Shown here piece by piece: positions 34,823-46,316 of a DNA stretch of 64,000 bases. Position numbers and translations under genes: made by a program. The notes beneath the pieces were generated by a model. That model was not told where the DNA came from and made no database searches. It saw nothing but the letters and a program-made list of their open reading frames with translations. How positions within the stretch are numbered: position 1 is the first letter of the stretch; every line of letters begins with the position of its first letter. Source of the stretch: Brachynemurus nebulosus (taxonomy: Eukaryota; Arthropoda; Insecta; Neuroptera; Myrmeleontidae); the NCBI GenBank assembly GCA_035578155.1, contig JAPWDM010000014.1, positions 9,589,501-9,653,500 on the forward strand. The letters are read 5' to 3'.

Positions 34823-36155
34823 GGGTAGCTATTCTTCAAATGTGCTATGATATGATTAGTTCGGAAACAAACACAAAGAAATATATTTTTGTAAATTGGT
34901 AAGTATCTATGCATTACTGTGATCATATTGTTTTCTATCGTCGAAATTTATTACTAATAAATGATAGTTATTATTATTATGGTATAAATTTTTCTACAAA
35001 TGTTTTGTTTTGTTTTCTTAACGCTAGATACGTACACGTCAAAACGACGAACGAACTTCTCTACCTGCTCCAATACTACAACTTGTCGGTACCTGCTTGC
35101 TGTGAGATTTCTGTTATCTAATTTATTTGTTGTTATAACACATAAAACGTATTTATTTTGTTTATAGTCATTGTCGTTTTGTTTGTATTGAAATAGTGTC
35201 CGTCAAAAGGACGTCGATGTATGATTACGCGATGTTTTTTTTAAAGATTTTGTACTACACATATAAAGTCTTCCTAATTTTTCTAAAATTTATTAAAGAT
35301 ATGCATGTCATAATTAATTTATTCAATGATTATGATAATGTGAAAGGTGATTAGAGCTGTTTGACTTATAGAGACGACATAATACTGAAGTTTTAATATA
35401 TTGAATCGAAAACTAAAGAATGCGTTTCAAGTGACTTAATAAAAGATTAACAATTTATTTTGTGGAAAATATTTTAATTTTTATAATTTTTTGAGATCTT
35501 ATTCGAAAAATTACTAACAAGTTTTAGAAAATTTACAAATGTGCCTAATGGGGAAATAACTACATATCTATAGGAATATTTATGACAGAAATTTCACATT
35601 CTGTAAAGTCACACATGTCCACTGACTCATAATAGTTCATAAATTAATTATTTGAAACACATGTTTTATGATACAATTGATGTATTTATCTATTTTTAAT
35701 TTTTATAATGAAAATATGCTTTGATAAGAAGATTAAAAAAATTAATAAATATTTACATTAAGAAATTTTTCCAAATCCAATTTTTTTAAATATTTTGTTC
35801 GCTTTTGTAGTATTGTTATGTAAAAAAAAATGTTTTTTGCAAATAGACTCTAAAACTTTCCGAAAAAAGTCCATCCGTCAAAACGACGTCGATGTATGAT
35901 TAACGTTTCTCGTAGACCAACGTATGATTCTAGGGTTAAATCCAAAATTTAACCGGAAATGAAAACTGTGTATCATAAATAATAATAACTATCCTTTATT
36001 AGTAATCGATTTCGTCGACAGTGAACACCATGGTCACAATATTACACAGGTATACGTACAAACTTACAAAATTATATTTGTATTTGTTTCCGAACTAATC
36101 ATAGTATAGCATAGCATATCATAGCACATTTGAAGAATAGCTACTCAGTACAGAA
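34823..36155. repeat. Large inverted repeat (arms ~170 bp, ~1.3 kb span)
   Basis: The left arm (about 34823-34985) and right arm (about 35968-36155) are inverted copies. TAGCTATTCTTCAAATGTGC pairs with GCACATTTGAAGAATAGCTA, and ACTAATAAATGATAGTTATT pairs with AATAACTATCCTTTATTAGT. Inside, a direct repeat reads CCGTCAAAAxGACGTCGATG then TATGATTA at 35202 and 35875. No coding frame is recognised. It may be a fold-back transposon. Confidence 0.7.
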
Positions 36156-36159
36156 AAAC

Positions 36160-36835
36160 TAACTATCCGATTCATAGGAAATAATTAATTTTTTCTTTTT
36201 ACAATGCTATACACTATACTTTCCCCAGAATGCATATAATATTTATTACGCCACTGACTTTAATACACCTACAATTTAAATATAAATTCATAATAATTTG
36301 TTAAATCCGACGAACCATTAAACAAACAATTCCTAGAACTCCTATACCCAGCTTCGTTGAATAATATTCAATTATAATTTTTTTTTAAAATATAAAAATC
36401 CATCGTATTTTTTTTATTAACAAAATTATTTTCCCGTTGCTTTTCCCTGAATAAATTAAGCTCATTTATTTTTGTTAATGGAGAGAAACAACAGCGCTGT
36501 TTAAATATTATAAGAGGCTTTAATTGGTGCAATTTATTTGCTATTTTATTACCGTTATAATAACACTTTATGCATGGGACTAGCTTGTCATACCATCGAC
36601 TACGGACCACCACTCTGGGGGCCGCTGTCATAAATATCTATGAATTTATGGATTTTAATAACTACGCACATTATAACAAAATAATATGGTATTAAAATAT
36701 GGCGGAAAATCAACACAGAGGTATACGGTAGGTATGAATATAAAACTATTTCGGATGCACGATTCTACGCAACGGGCAGAGAATTTATGAGAAAGGAGTG
36801 CGTTAAATAATGATAGATATACGAGTACTTACATA
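36160..36835. other. Non-coding spacer
   Basis: No gene or element recognised. Confidence 0.5.
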
Positions 36836-36837
36836 TA

Positions 36838-37735
36838 CGAGGTGTGTTCAAAAAGTAAGGTGACTTTATATTTTTATTAAAAACCTTTTATTTAGTCATC
36901 AATATTCATGTTGTTCCATTTAAAGTAATCCCCCTAAGATACAATTCACTTGTGCCAACTCATTTTCTAATCCTCGAAGCACTTCTAATATGCACTTTTT
37001 GGTATAGCCTTGAGCTCTTTAATCGTTAAAAATCTCCGTCCTTTCATGGGTCTCTTCAGTTTTGGGAACGGAAAAAAGTTGCAGGGGGCTAAATCCGGTG
37101 AATATGGTGACTGGGGCATAATTGTGGTGTTGTTTTTGGGAAAAAATCACACACAAGCAACGATGAATGAGCAAGTGCATTATCGTGATGCAAGAACCAT
37201 GAACGGTTTTCCCACAATTCCGGACGTTTTTTTTTCGTAATACTTCTCACAAACGGTGTATGACTTTAACACTCAGCAATTTCTCTAATGGTGATTCGAT
37301 AATTTCCCAATACCATTTTTTTTTCACTTTTTCAACGTTTTCATCAGTTTTTGACGTACGAGGTTCATCATTGACATCTTCTCGGCCTCCCTGGAAGAGC
37401 TTGTAATACTTATAAACATTTTTTTACTCAGAGTAGACTCACCGTATGCTACTGTTATCATTTCGAATATTTTGGAGCACTTAATTCCATTTTTGATGAA
37501 ATTTGATGAAAATCCTTTGATCCGTTTTTTTTTTTTGACAACAGAAAATCGCCGAGCACACCAAACAATACTAAGCTTTATGCTTCTCACAAACAAACAA
37601 AGAATGCTATATAGTTGAAACTGTGAACATATGTTCGGGACGAGTGTAATAACGCAACAAAATAAAAAAATCGAAAAGCGAATGTACGTGGTCCGAGAAA
37701 TTTAAAAAGTCACCTTACTTTTTGAACACACCTCG
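36838..37735 (-). mobile_element. mariner element, internally deleted
   Basis: An 898-bp element with about 30-bp inverted ends starting CGAGGTGTGTTCAAAAAGTA and continuing AGGTGACTTT, flanked by TA (36836-36837 and 37736-37737). It contains a broken mariner transposase on the minus strand. A full mariner is about 1.3 kb, so about 0.4 kb is missing. Confidence 0.93.
36893..37600 (-). pseudogene. mariner transposase pseudogene
   Basis: On the minus strand the N-terminal helix-turn-helix region is readable with frameshifts: SSNFIKNGIKCSKIFEMIT, VAYGESTLSKK, then GREDVNDEPR, KTDENVEKVKK and RITIREIAE. The frame then jumps to ELWENRSWFLHHDNALAHSS, so most of the catalytic core, including the first catalytic Asp, is deleted. 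The second catalytic Asp (HDNALAH) survives. In PYSPDLAPCNFFPFPKLK the third catalytic Asp, normally D in PCDFF, is Asn (codon AAC). There is also a frameshift between the HDNA and YSPDL blocks. The end reads FKWNNMNIDD then stop near 36893. It cannot make an active DD34D enzyme. Confidence 0.9.
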
Positions 37736-37755
37736 TACCTAGTTTAGTAAAAATA

Positions 37756-38287
37756 TCAGGTCAGTCCATAAGTTCGTGCGTATTTTTTTGGTAAATTTTT
37801 AAACAATATAAAAAAACACAATTAAACACAATTCATCCTTTCTGCGATCTGATCCACTGTTAATTGTAGCTCTGACTCCACAAGATTTCGAAGAATGCCA
37901 TCATCAAAATTAACAGGACGTCCTGAACGGGGTTCATCATAAATGCTGTTCTCTCCAACTTTAAATTTTTTAAACCATTTCTGGGCAGTTCTTACACTAA
38001 TAGTGTGTTCATCATGTACACTATTAATTTTCATCGCTGGAGACCTGGCAGATTCACCACACGAAAATAAAAAATGTAGCACAGCACGTTTGTACTGATT
38101 ATCTATATTCATCTTCTGTGGGCACTAAAATGCGTTCGATATTTACGAAAGTTGGTGATGAACTGAATAATATGTTAGTCAAACGATGACAAGTTTCGAC
38201 AGGTTCAAAATTGTATTGGTTTACTAAATGAGCCATAGTGAATTCCATGCATGCTATTAATACGCACGAACTTATGGACTGACCTGA
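37756..38287 (-). mobile_element. Second mariner element, internally deleted
   Basis: A 532-bp element with 29-bp inverted ends starting TCAGGTCAGTCCATAAGTTC and continuing GTGCGTATT, flanked by TA (37754-37755 and 38288-38289). Only the N-terminal part of the transposase remains. Its termini differ from the neighbour's, so it is a different mariner family. The two elements are 20 bp apart. Confidence 0.93.
37822..38112 (-). pseudogene. mariner transposase N-terminal fragment
   Basis: An intact 96-codon frame with the two helix-turn-helix motifs of a mariner transposase. Recognisable blocks are ISVRTAQKWFKKFKVGE, then DEPRSGRPVNFDD and LTVDQIAERMN, which correspond to the WF...G and DxPRSGRP linker signatures. 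It ends just after the DNA-binding region with a stop close to the inverted repeat, and the whole catalytic domain is missing. If expressed it could bind the element's ends without cutting; that is inference only. Confidence 0.88.
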
Positions 38288-38297
38288 TACAATACAC

Positions 38298-38394
38298 CAG
38301 CGTTTCTCAACCTTTTTTTAATCAAGGCCCGATAAAATCTCGGATATTTTGGGTGAACCAGTCACATATAAGATGGTATATGACGATTATCAGT
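38298..38394. mobile_element. hAT-like end fragment
   Basis: CAGCGTTTCTCAACCTTTTT at 38298 matches the common hAT terminus CAGTGTTTCTCAACC. No partner end or 8-bp duplication was found. It runs into the 169-bp repeat array. Confidence 0.4.
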
Positions 38395-38800
38395 TTTCTA
38401 AATTAGATTTATAATTATGTAATATGAAAAGTGGTTTTCCGATCACTTAGTCTACTATGAAAGTTAGATAAATATTGACACTTTCTTAAGCTTTAGAAAA
38501 ATGTTTAAAAGCCATTCCTAAATCTTAAATAGAATTACTGTATCCTGAAATCATTTCCGCCATTAATTGGAATAACATTTGGTCGTGTAATATGAAATGT
38601 CGTTTTCCGACCACTTGGTCTACTATGTAATTCAGATAAATGTTGGCACTTTCTTAAACTTTAGAGAAATGGTTAAAAGCCATTCTTCAATTTTAAATAT
38701 AATTATTGTATCTTGGAAGCATTTTCATCATTAGTTGGAATATAATTTAGGCGTGTAATATGAAATGTCGTTTTGCGACCATTTAATCAACCATATGTTC
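38395..38800 (-). repeat. 169-bp tandem repeat array, locus 2 (about 3 units, reverse)
   Basis: The same unit as at 20486-21080, on the opposite strand. AATATGAAATGTCGTTTTCC and variants recur about every 168 bases (about 38425, 38590 and 38760), with TTTCCGCCATTAATTGGAAT between. Confidence 0.88.
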
Positions 38801-39072
38801 TCGCTAAGTTAGCCCCACAAATTTTGAACAAAAAGGCTTTTAAATGAAAATTTACTTGAAAATATTATATTGTTATAGCTAACTTAAGAAATACCTTTTT
38901 CTTAACGTAGTTGCTCTGAGATAGTCAGGTACAAAAGTATACTTTAGCGAAAAAATGTTCTTTTATCAAAAATTAAATAATGTATATTAATATTCTTCAG
39001 TTATTATATTTATATACCATTTGTTTTTGTTTTTTTTTTTAATTTCCGCGCGCTTATGTTACAGTAATATAA

Positions 39073-39397
39073 GGGTGTCTACACAATCAATGAAATAAGG
39101 AATAAGAAATAAGGAATAAGAAGTATGCCATCTTGTGACGTTGAGTGGAACTTTAACGTAACTGCTCATAGATATAAATATGTCGGTACTTTTGTATCTT
39201 AAAAATTCGTGATTTTTTTCACTTTAGTGACAAAAAAAGTTATCACGAACGTTACTTTTTCATGAATTTTGATGTACAAAAATACCTAAATACATATACC
39301 TATAGGCAGTTACGTTAAAATTCCATTCAACGTCACTAGATGGCATACTTCTTATTCCTTATTTCTTATTCCTTATTTCATTGATTGTGTATGACCC
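39073..39397. repeat. Fold-back MITE with ~150-bp arms
   Basis: A 325-bp near-complete hairpin. The left arm starts GGGTGTCTACACAATCAATG and reads on through AAATAAGGAATAAG repeats, GTATGCCATCTTGTGACGTT and TAACGTAACTGC. The right arm is its complement, ending ATTGATTGTGTATGACCC. The flanks share ATAA, but the duplication length is unclear. Confidence 0.75.
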
Positions 39398-40790
39398 ATA
39401 AGAGTATTGTTGAAAAAGCGTTGTAAAAACGTCGTAAAATGATGTTTATAAATTATATTTCAAAAACGCGGTGGTCAATAATTTTTATTTGTTATTAAAT
39501 ATGGTTTGTAACTTTGTATTTTATAACATATTAAATTTTTATCAAATTCCTTTGACACATTTTCATTATATTCAAAAAAAATAGAATTTTCGCATAAGAG
39601 CCCGTATTAAAATTACAAAACTTTGAAACCATTTTTCTCAAAATTGGGATGGTCAATATTTTTTTCAGTAAGGGCTCGTATTATTGGTATTGAATTAAAT
39701 AAATGTCTAGAGAAGTTTCGTTAGAATCCTTTGAAAAAATCGTTTTATCGACCAACTACCTTAATATTTTAATCTGTTAATAGACACATCACTTGTAGAA
39801 ATTGACTAGGTGATCCTGGCTATACACTTTTCACAAAATTTTTCCTTATTCTATTACATATATAAATACATATAATAAATATATTGATAAAAGAATTACA
39901 GAAATATTTATTTTGAGAAAGTAAACAAGAATCTAACAAATACTAAAAATATGGCCGTTTAAACTTTGACATTTATGTATGTTTGGTTTTGAAATAAACT
40001 TATAAGAGCAAAAATAAAGTAAATTCGGTTTTGGGATGACGTCAAAGGTATGTACACATTATGAGAAGAACATATCAGATAAAATAGTCTGTTTTCAATT
40101 TTCTCAGTTTAAAAATTCATGAATATCTTGTATTATTAGATACGGTGTAATTTTTTTTATAAAAAAGCTTTTAACAGTTGTTTTAATTTTTGTTCGCAAT
40201 CATTGTCAGTAGATATATTATTTAATATCTCTCATTCCCAGCACTCTCACCATCGTACTTTTTAATGCAAACAACAAAAACAGTGGCGGAGTGCTTTGAA
40301 ATTTTGTCTAGCGAAACCTCAATTGATCTCACATTTCACATCATTAAAAAAAATTATACATCAATAAAAAAAGTATGAATTTTGATTCCGAGTATGAAAA
40401 ACTTGTCTGAGGTCTGGGAAGTCTCGACCGTAGCCGATTACTTCACGGCATTTATTTACCAAAAATGATACGAAATGTCGATTCCATTTTTGGCCGAGAA
40501 TGGTTGAAATAGAGACCGAAATTTCAGGCAAAACCTTCTCGAAAGGTGCTCATATTACTGAAAACTTATAAAGGTCCGAAGACAACAAATCATCTAAACC
40601 GAAAGAATCAAAAGAAATACTTTAAAGGATAATTTCACCTTGTATTTGCGAAATTACAAATGGAAATAAAATACAAATCTTAAAAGAGCTCCATAAAAAA
40701 TTTTTTATATATATTTTATAAAAACAAAATCACTGTGCAGGAACTCTCGCAAAAAAACACATTTTTCTCCTTTGTCGAATCTTCAAATTT
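39398..40790. other. AT-rich non-coding region
   Basis: No gene seen. A short copy of the CAGC(G/A)CT(C)CCACC-type motif is near 40239. Confidence 0.5.
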
Positions 40791-40794
40791 TTTA

Positions 40795-41495
40795 ACTTTT
40801 TAAAAGCTTTTATTTAACTTGCTATGTTAGTATGTTGGTCTAGATCAAATCTTGGAACCAAAATTTAGACAGGTTCTAATTGAGCTACAGGTTTCAAATT
40901 TTGCATACGTGTCTCACCTTGATGACAATGCAATATTGTATAATTAATTTTGTCCGAAATCGCCCCAAACCAAAATTGTTGATTTTTAGTCCTGTGCAAC
41001 TTTTTAACATTTCGAATTGTCAGATATTGTCCATTGATTTTACATTGCAATTTTTTGTTTCCATAGTTATGTCTGATTAGGGTAAATTAACCGATTAAAA
41101 TATAGGTAAAAAAATTACTTCTTTAATTTTTTTTTAAAATTAATTGTAATCAGACTAAAAAGTAGAAAATAAATTAAAGTAAAAAAAATGTTTTTTAAAA
41201 AAAAGCTTTTATTTAAAAATGGACTAAAAAAAATAAAATAACTTTTGAGTGAAGTTTGAAGCAATATGCAACATAATTTATAAAAGCTTGAGGCGTTTAA
41301 TTAAGTTTGGTAAGTACTGAAAAGTAAAATAGCTACAGTTATACTCAAAACAGAAATACCGAATTAATGATAACGCCTCAAGCTTTTATAAATTATGTTG
41401 CATATTGCTTCAAACTTCACTCAAAAGTTATTTTATTTTTTTAGCCCATTTTTAAATAAAAGCTTTTTCTTAAAAAACATTTTTTTTACTTTATG
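40795..41495. repeat. Repeat R2 with hairpin, copy 2
   Basis: Close copy of 32585-33284 in the same orientation, with the same fold-back in its right half (arms about 41170-41300 and 41365-41495). Confidence 0.85.
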
Positions 41496-41559
41496 TTCTA
41501 TTGACTTCTAATACTAACTGTATTTTAATAATAAGTTTCTGTAGTAAACATCGTAGGAA

Positions 41560-42366
41560 CGGGGGGGGGGACTAGGTTAACGTAAACTTAGCCGCTCCTT
41601 TTTTTTTCGAAAACGACAAGAACACCTAATTTTTTATTAACATACCTAAATAACACTTAAAATACACATATGTACTAGTTTTCTGGGGAGTTTTCAAATT
41701 TTTATTTTAAGGGCGGCCAGTTTTATGAAGATGAATCAAATATTACGAAAAGTTTCTAACTAAAAGCGGTCAATATACAATCTCGGAAAAAGAGCTGTTT
41801 TCATAGTTCGAGTTGATCCTTTAAAATTTCATTTGTTCACATTCGATATGGCACACAACAATCATAGAAATACACCCAAAGAATCCAACTAGTAAATATT
41901 TAGAACACAGTTGTTCATGTTTAACAAATAATTATTTATAAATGAAAACTGACATTGAAAAGTGAACAATAGAACTGACTACTTCATGAAAGTTTTATTT
42001 CTATTTTTGTTCGTTTTGTTTTGTATTGTTATATTTACAATAAATACATATGTAATAAGTGTCTATTGTACTCTGTTGTTCATATGCAGTTATGACTGTT
42101 ATGAGTTCCATATTTATAGAACCATCACAAGAACGTTTACGGATGTTTATGCATGTTGTTTCCCGCGGTAACCTGTATATTTTACAACCACGCGTATTTC
42201 ATGTTTTTCATCTCTAAAAGCTAAACAATGCAAATCATAGCTCATATTCTATTCAATCATAGCTGAGTCTATATAACCTTGACTTCATTAAACGATTAGT
42301 ACAAAAAAAAAAAACTAAAATTGTGGTAATGGTGGAAGAGCCGAGAAAAGTTTAACTTAAATGTTA
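41560..42366. other. Non-coding region with CTAGCCGTCC-type repeat relic
   Basis: 41560-41715 is the diverged reverse copy of 1480-1700. The remainder shows no gene. Confidence 0.5.
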
Positions 42367-43159
42367 AGGGCCAGTTTCACATGACAGTAGGCTGCTATAA
42401 CAGTAGAACTGTTAGGTGGGGGATGTTGCTACTGTGATAGTTTTACTGTTATATGATGATTCACAATATTTAAAAGTGTTTTTAACAATAGTTTTATTAA
42501 AATGGCGGCAAATAAAAATAACTATCAAATTGTATTTTAATAGTTTATTAATTAAGAAAAAAAAATATTTAAAAGAAAATATAATAGAAAAAAAGACATT
42601 AAATGAAAACACCGTTCTTGAACAGGTTCCTTTTTGACATAGAAAATAATTTATTAACCAAATTGCCAAATTTTTAGAACTCCATAAGAAAGTTCATTTA
42701 CAATATTCTTAATATTTTTAAATTAGGAAAAACAGCTAATCTCCATAAAATTTTCAGGTTGTACATTTTATTACTAAACAAAGAATTCATTTTCACACTT
42801 CTTCTGTCAAATTTAATTTTTTCACAATATTTTTTCAAATATATTTTTCTTTTTATATTATTTTTATAGTCAGATGACTTTGTGTCTCACAAACACCCAT
42901 TTTTATGTTACAATTGGATTATATTTATAAGTTTTTCTTCCAAGAACCCAATTCTTTTTATAAATTCCGCCATTTTTAATGCAATAAAATTTTACTGCGA
43001 TCGCAAAAGTAGAAAAAATTCTAGTTATAACAGTAACTGTCATAACAATCAACTGTGGTAACAGTAAGTATGTTACACACAAAAAATTGCCTAACAGTAT
43101 AGCCACGCCTACTAAATTGTTACTGTGATAGCAGTAAATTGTCTTGTGAAACTGCCACT
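42367..43159. mobile_element. PIF/Harbinger-like MITE
   Basis: A 793-bp element with ends AGGGCCAGTTTCACATGACA and the complement of AGTGGCAGTTTCACAAGACA, flanked by TTA (42364-42366 and 43160-43162), the PIF/Harbinger target rule. ACAGTAAC/GTTACTGT-type subterminal repeats occur near both ends. No transposase is recognisable. Confidence 0.8.
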
Positions 43160-43249
43160 TTACTTTGGAAATAGAATAAAAATATAATACAAATTTTTAC
43201 TACAGACACAAAAGACAGGTGTTTTCATATTCTGGATTTTCGGATCCTA

Positions 43250-43590
43250 AACAGTGAAAACACTTTTTATACGGATAATAGAGACCGCATAAAAAAAATC
43301 GCACAAAAAAATTCCTAAACAGTTATAAAACGTATTAGTTTGTAATAGATTTTAGTAAAAATTTTATACGGTGAATCCAGACCGCATCCAAAAATTTCCA
43401 TGAAAAATACATAACTTAAAAACTAACGATTTCCCTAAAAATTGATTTTCTAAACAAGATAAAGAAATATACATTGATTTAAGCGTTACTTTATGGTAGT
43501 CCATACATGGAAAATACTAACTCAAAAACTAACGATTTCCCTAGAAACTGCTTTTCTGAACAAGATAGTTACTTTATGGTATTCCATACT
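43250..43590. repeat. Interspersed repeat R3, longest copy
   Basis: Contains TTTATACGGTGAATCCAGAC, AAAACTAACGATTTCCCTA (twice, about 43420 and 43520) and TTCTAAACAAGATAAAGAAA. The two blocks are a tandem duplication. Confidence 0.6.
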
Positions 43591-43668
43591 TGTAAATAAT
43601 AAAATAAATATTCTACTTGTTGTTAGCAAAAAATACTACGTTTATTTTTTAATTGTGACAATAGTTTC

Positions 43669-43725
43669 AAGCTTAAAAGCCCATTTTCAAATAAAAGTTT
43701 TATTTGAAAATGGGCTTTTAAGCTT
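43669..43725. repeat. Perfect 57-bp palindrome (28-bp arms, 1-nt spacer)
   Basis: The left arm (43669-43696) starts AAGCTTAAAAGCCCATTTTC and ends AAATAAAA. One G follows, then the exact reverse complement (43698-43725). The arm resembles the edge of the R2 hairpin (AGCCCATTTTTAAATAAAAG). Confidence 0.9.
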
Positions 43726-43729
43726 ATGT

Positions 43730-44807
43730 AGTTAGTAGATAATTAAACTAGCTGTGACAACAATATTTTCTTATGCCATATAAGTAAAGTTAATGTCACT
43801 TCAATTATTCTTATTTATTAATTAATAATCTTTTTGGTTTCCTCTGGCTCCATCACATTTTTCTGTGACCGGTTTTCAAAAATACCTAAAATTGGTTAAA
43901 GAATGAGTCACTCCATGGGTCATTTGAGTCACTCCGTGGAAACTATGCTCGCTTCACTCACTCCGGGACTGGTTCGGAATGTAGTACAATAGAAGCTAGA
44001 TGTAACACACCTCATTACACATTCCATTATTATTTACTATTATCAAAATTATTAATACGGATAGTAGAGAAACTACTGTAAATAATCTATATTTCTCTAA
44101 GTAGGTGTATAAAATTTAACAAAGTGTACACGTGTTAATTTCCTATACCGTTTCCTTGCAGAAGTGAACAAACCCTAAACACGTCAATTGAATCTGATTT
44201 GACGTAAAATATACTATTAATAAACATCATCCACACCATTTTAAAATCAATTATGACGTCATCCGGCTATGATATAATTACAAAGGGGACAAAAGGGAAT
44301 TACATACATACATACATAACACACATATAGTCATATTACTTACTCGCAATACATTAGAGGAAAATAAAACGGAAATTATATATTTCCATTGAGAAAATTA
44401 CATATTGAGGTAGGCTCTACTGAAATTTTCCTTGTCAATGACGAGAAAATTTGTCTACGACTGGTAACAAGTACGTAAACGGTCGAAAGTGTAAAGTTAC
44501 CACACCTTTATTAAAAATTCACATCTACCTACACAATAATTTATAGTACATTACGTAAATGAGGTTATAAGTTACATATTAAACAGGAGCGAAAAGGTTA
44601 CGGAAGAGTCGGTTACTGGTGAGTGTGTAATATCCCTTACAATCACCGAATTACATACTACACTTTGTTTACGACTAATATGAAATTCACAATAAATAAT
44701 ATAAAATTGGTACACATATAATAAAATTATCAAACTTGAAATGTATATTAAGAACAAATGTCAACCTCCGTTTGTAAGGAAAAATTTTTGTATCCGTTTT
44801 AGATTAA
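43730..44807. other. Non-coding region
   Basis: No gene seen. Two TGAGTCACTCC motifs are at 43904 and 43925, and an ACAT(AC) microsatellite is near 44303. Confidence 0.5.
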
Positions 44808-44810
44808 TTA

Positions 44811-45283
44811 GGTACCATCACCGTGTGATCGGCCGAAAACTAGTCAATTTTCAGAATTTTCTTTCGGATGAATAGGATGGGGGAATGGGGATGAATTTTT
44901 TTTTACGATAAATACCATTATTTAACAATACAAAAATATTTATTTTTATTTATTTTTATTTATTTTTTATAATTATTATAATTTTTTGAAAAAAAGTGTC
45001 TATTAAAAAAAGGCGAAATTTGGTGCCCACGATTTTTTTTTTAAAAATAAAAGCTGCGACCGCAATCGTGCACACCAAATTTCGGCCTTTTTTAAAGACA
45101 CTTTTTTCAAAAAATTACAATAATTATTAAAAAAAAAAATAAAAACGAATAAAAAAATATTTTTGTATTGTTAAATAGTGGTATTAATCGTAAAAAAAAT
45201 TCATTCCCATTCCCCCATTAATCCATCCGAAAAAAAATTGTGAAAATTGACTATTTTTCGGCCGATCACACTGTGATGGTACC
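44811..45283. mobile_element. Fold-back element with GGTACC ends, TTA duplication
   Basis: A 473-bp almost complete palindrome from GGTACCATCACCGTGTGATC to the complement, flanked by TTA (44808-44810 and 45284-45286). The arms include GAAAACTAGTCAATTTTCAG, AATGGGGATGAATTTTTTTT and AAAGTGTCTxTTAAAAAAGG. The TTA target fits PIF/Harbinger-type MITEs. A longer relative is at 47265-47913. Confidence 0.75.
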
Positions 45284-45289
45284 TTAATA

Positions 45290-46312
45290 AAAGTGTAGTA
45301 AGCTGTAGTTCTTTACGCACAATCGGATGTAAAGTACAAAATTTCGGAAAGCTATACGTAAAACATGGGTTACGTAGATAATATTTTATACAATAAATAA
45401 GCAATTTCATAGTAATCGTAGATAAAATGTTTTAAGTGAAACCTTAACTAATATCATAAATGAAAAAGTGAGTTTGTTTGTTTATTTATTTGTCTTGCTT
45501 TCACGCTTCAACCGTTTAACCAATTGACTTAAAACTTTGCACAGAGAGAACCTGAGAAACAGAGATGGGCGGCTATAAGCTATTGTTTACCACGGAAAAC
45601 AGTCAATTCCAGTGGAAAATGACCCCCCCCCCATACCCAAAAAAACAGTTCTCAATAGTGACACAATGCAAATAATACATACGTATTAACTTAATAATTA
45701 ATATTTTAGTAAGGTGGAAGTGCTGAACAGTATTTAAAATCACATTACAAAAGCCAAGAAATAGTTACTAGTTAACTTGGTCTTTCCGGTTTTAATTTTT
45801 TTAGTTTCATTTAGTTCAAAAATACTCGTACAGTTTCATTTCGCAAATTTGATCTTCATACATACATAGATCCAATCAAAGAAGTGGAAATTTTAAGGAT
45901 GGTAATGGATGAACAGAGGTGACGAAATTATAAACGCATCAAAATTCTGACTACGAAATTCTAAAAACGAAGTCTTTATGTTTGCATTAAACATTTTCCA
46001 TTCATTCGTTTCTTTTTAAACTGAGAAAATTTAATGATAAAGTAAATACGAGAAACGTAGAATACGTTTATTTTTTTGTGTTTTTAATAACAATAATAAA
46101 CGTTACTCTGAAACAATAAAGACAAAGAAAAAGCGAAACAAAAAATTTACGTTGAAAAAGTATTTTTTCAACAATTAACTAATTAAATTTTGACTCATTT
46201 TATTTTATAAACAAAAACGAGATAATAATGTAATGTAACTTATAAAAACTTTTTTATGATTTTCCAAAAGGTTTAAAAAAATTTTTTAAATAAACACTTT
46301 TATTAAGGGGAG
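45290..46312. other. AT-rich non-coding region
   Basis: No gene or bounded element recognised. Confidence 0.5.
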
Positions 46313-46316
46313 GTTT

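Noticed and set aside
37010..37240. Plus-strand frame in the mariner element
   Set aside because: The minus strand encodes the mariner HDNA and YSPDLAP blocks in this interval.
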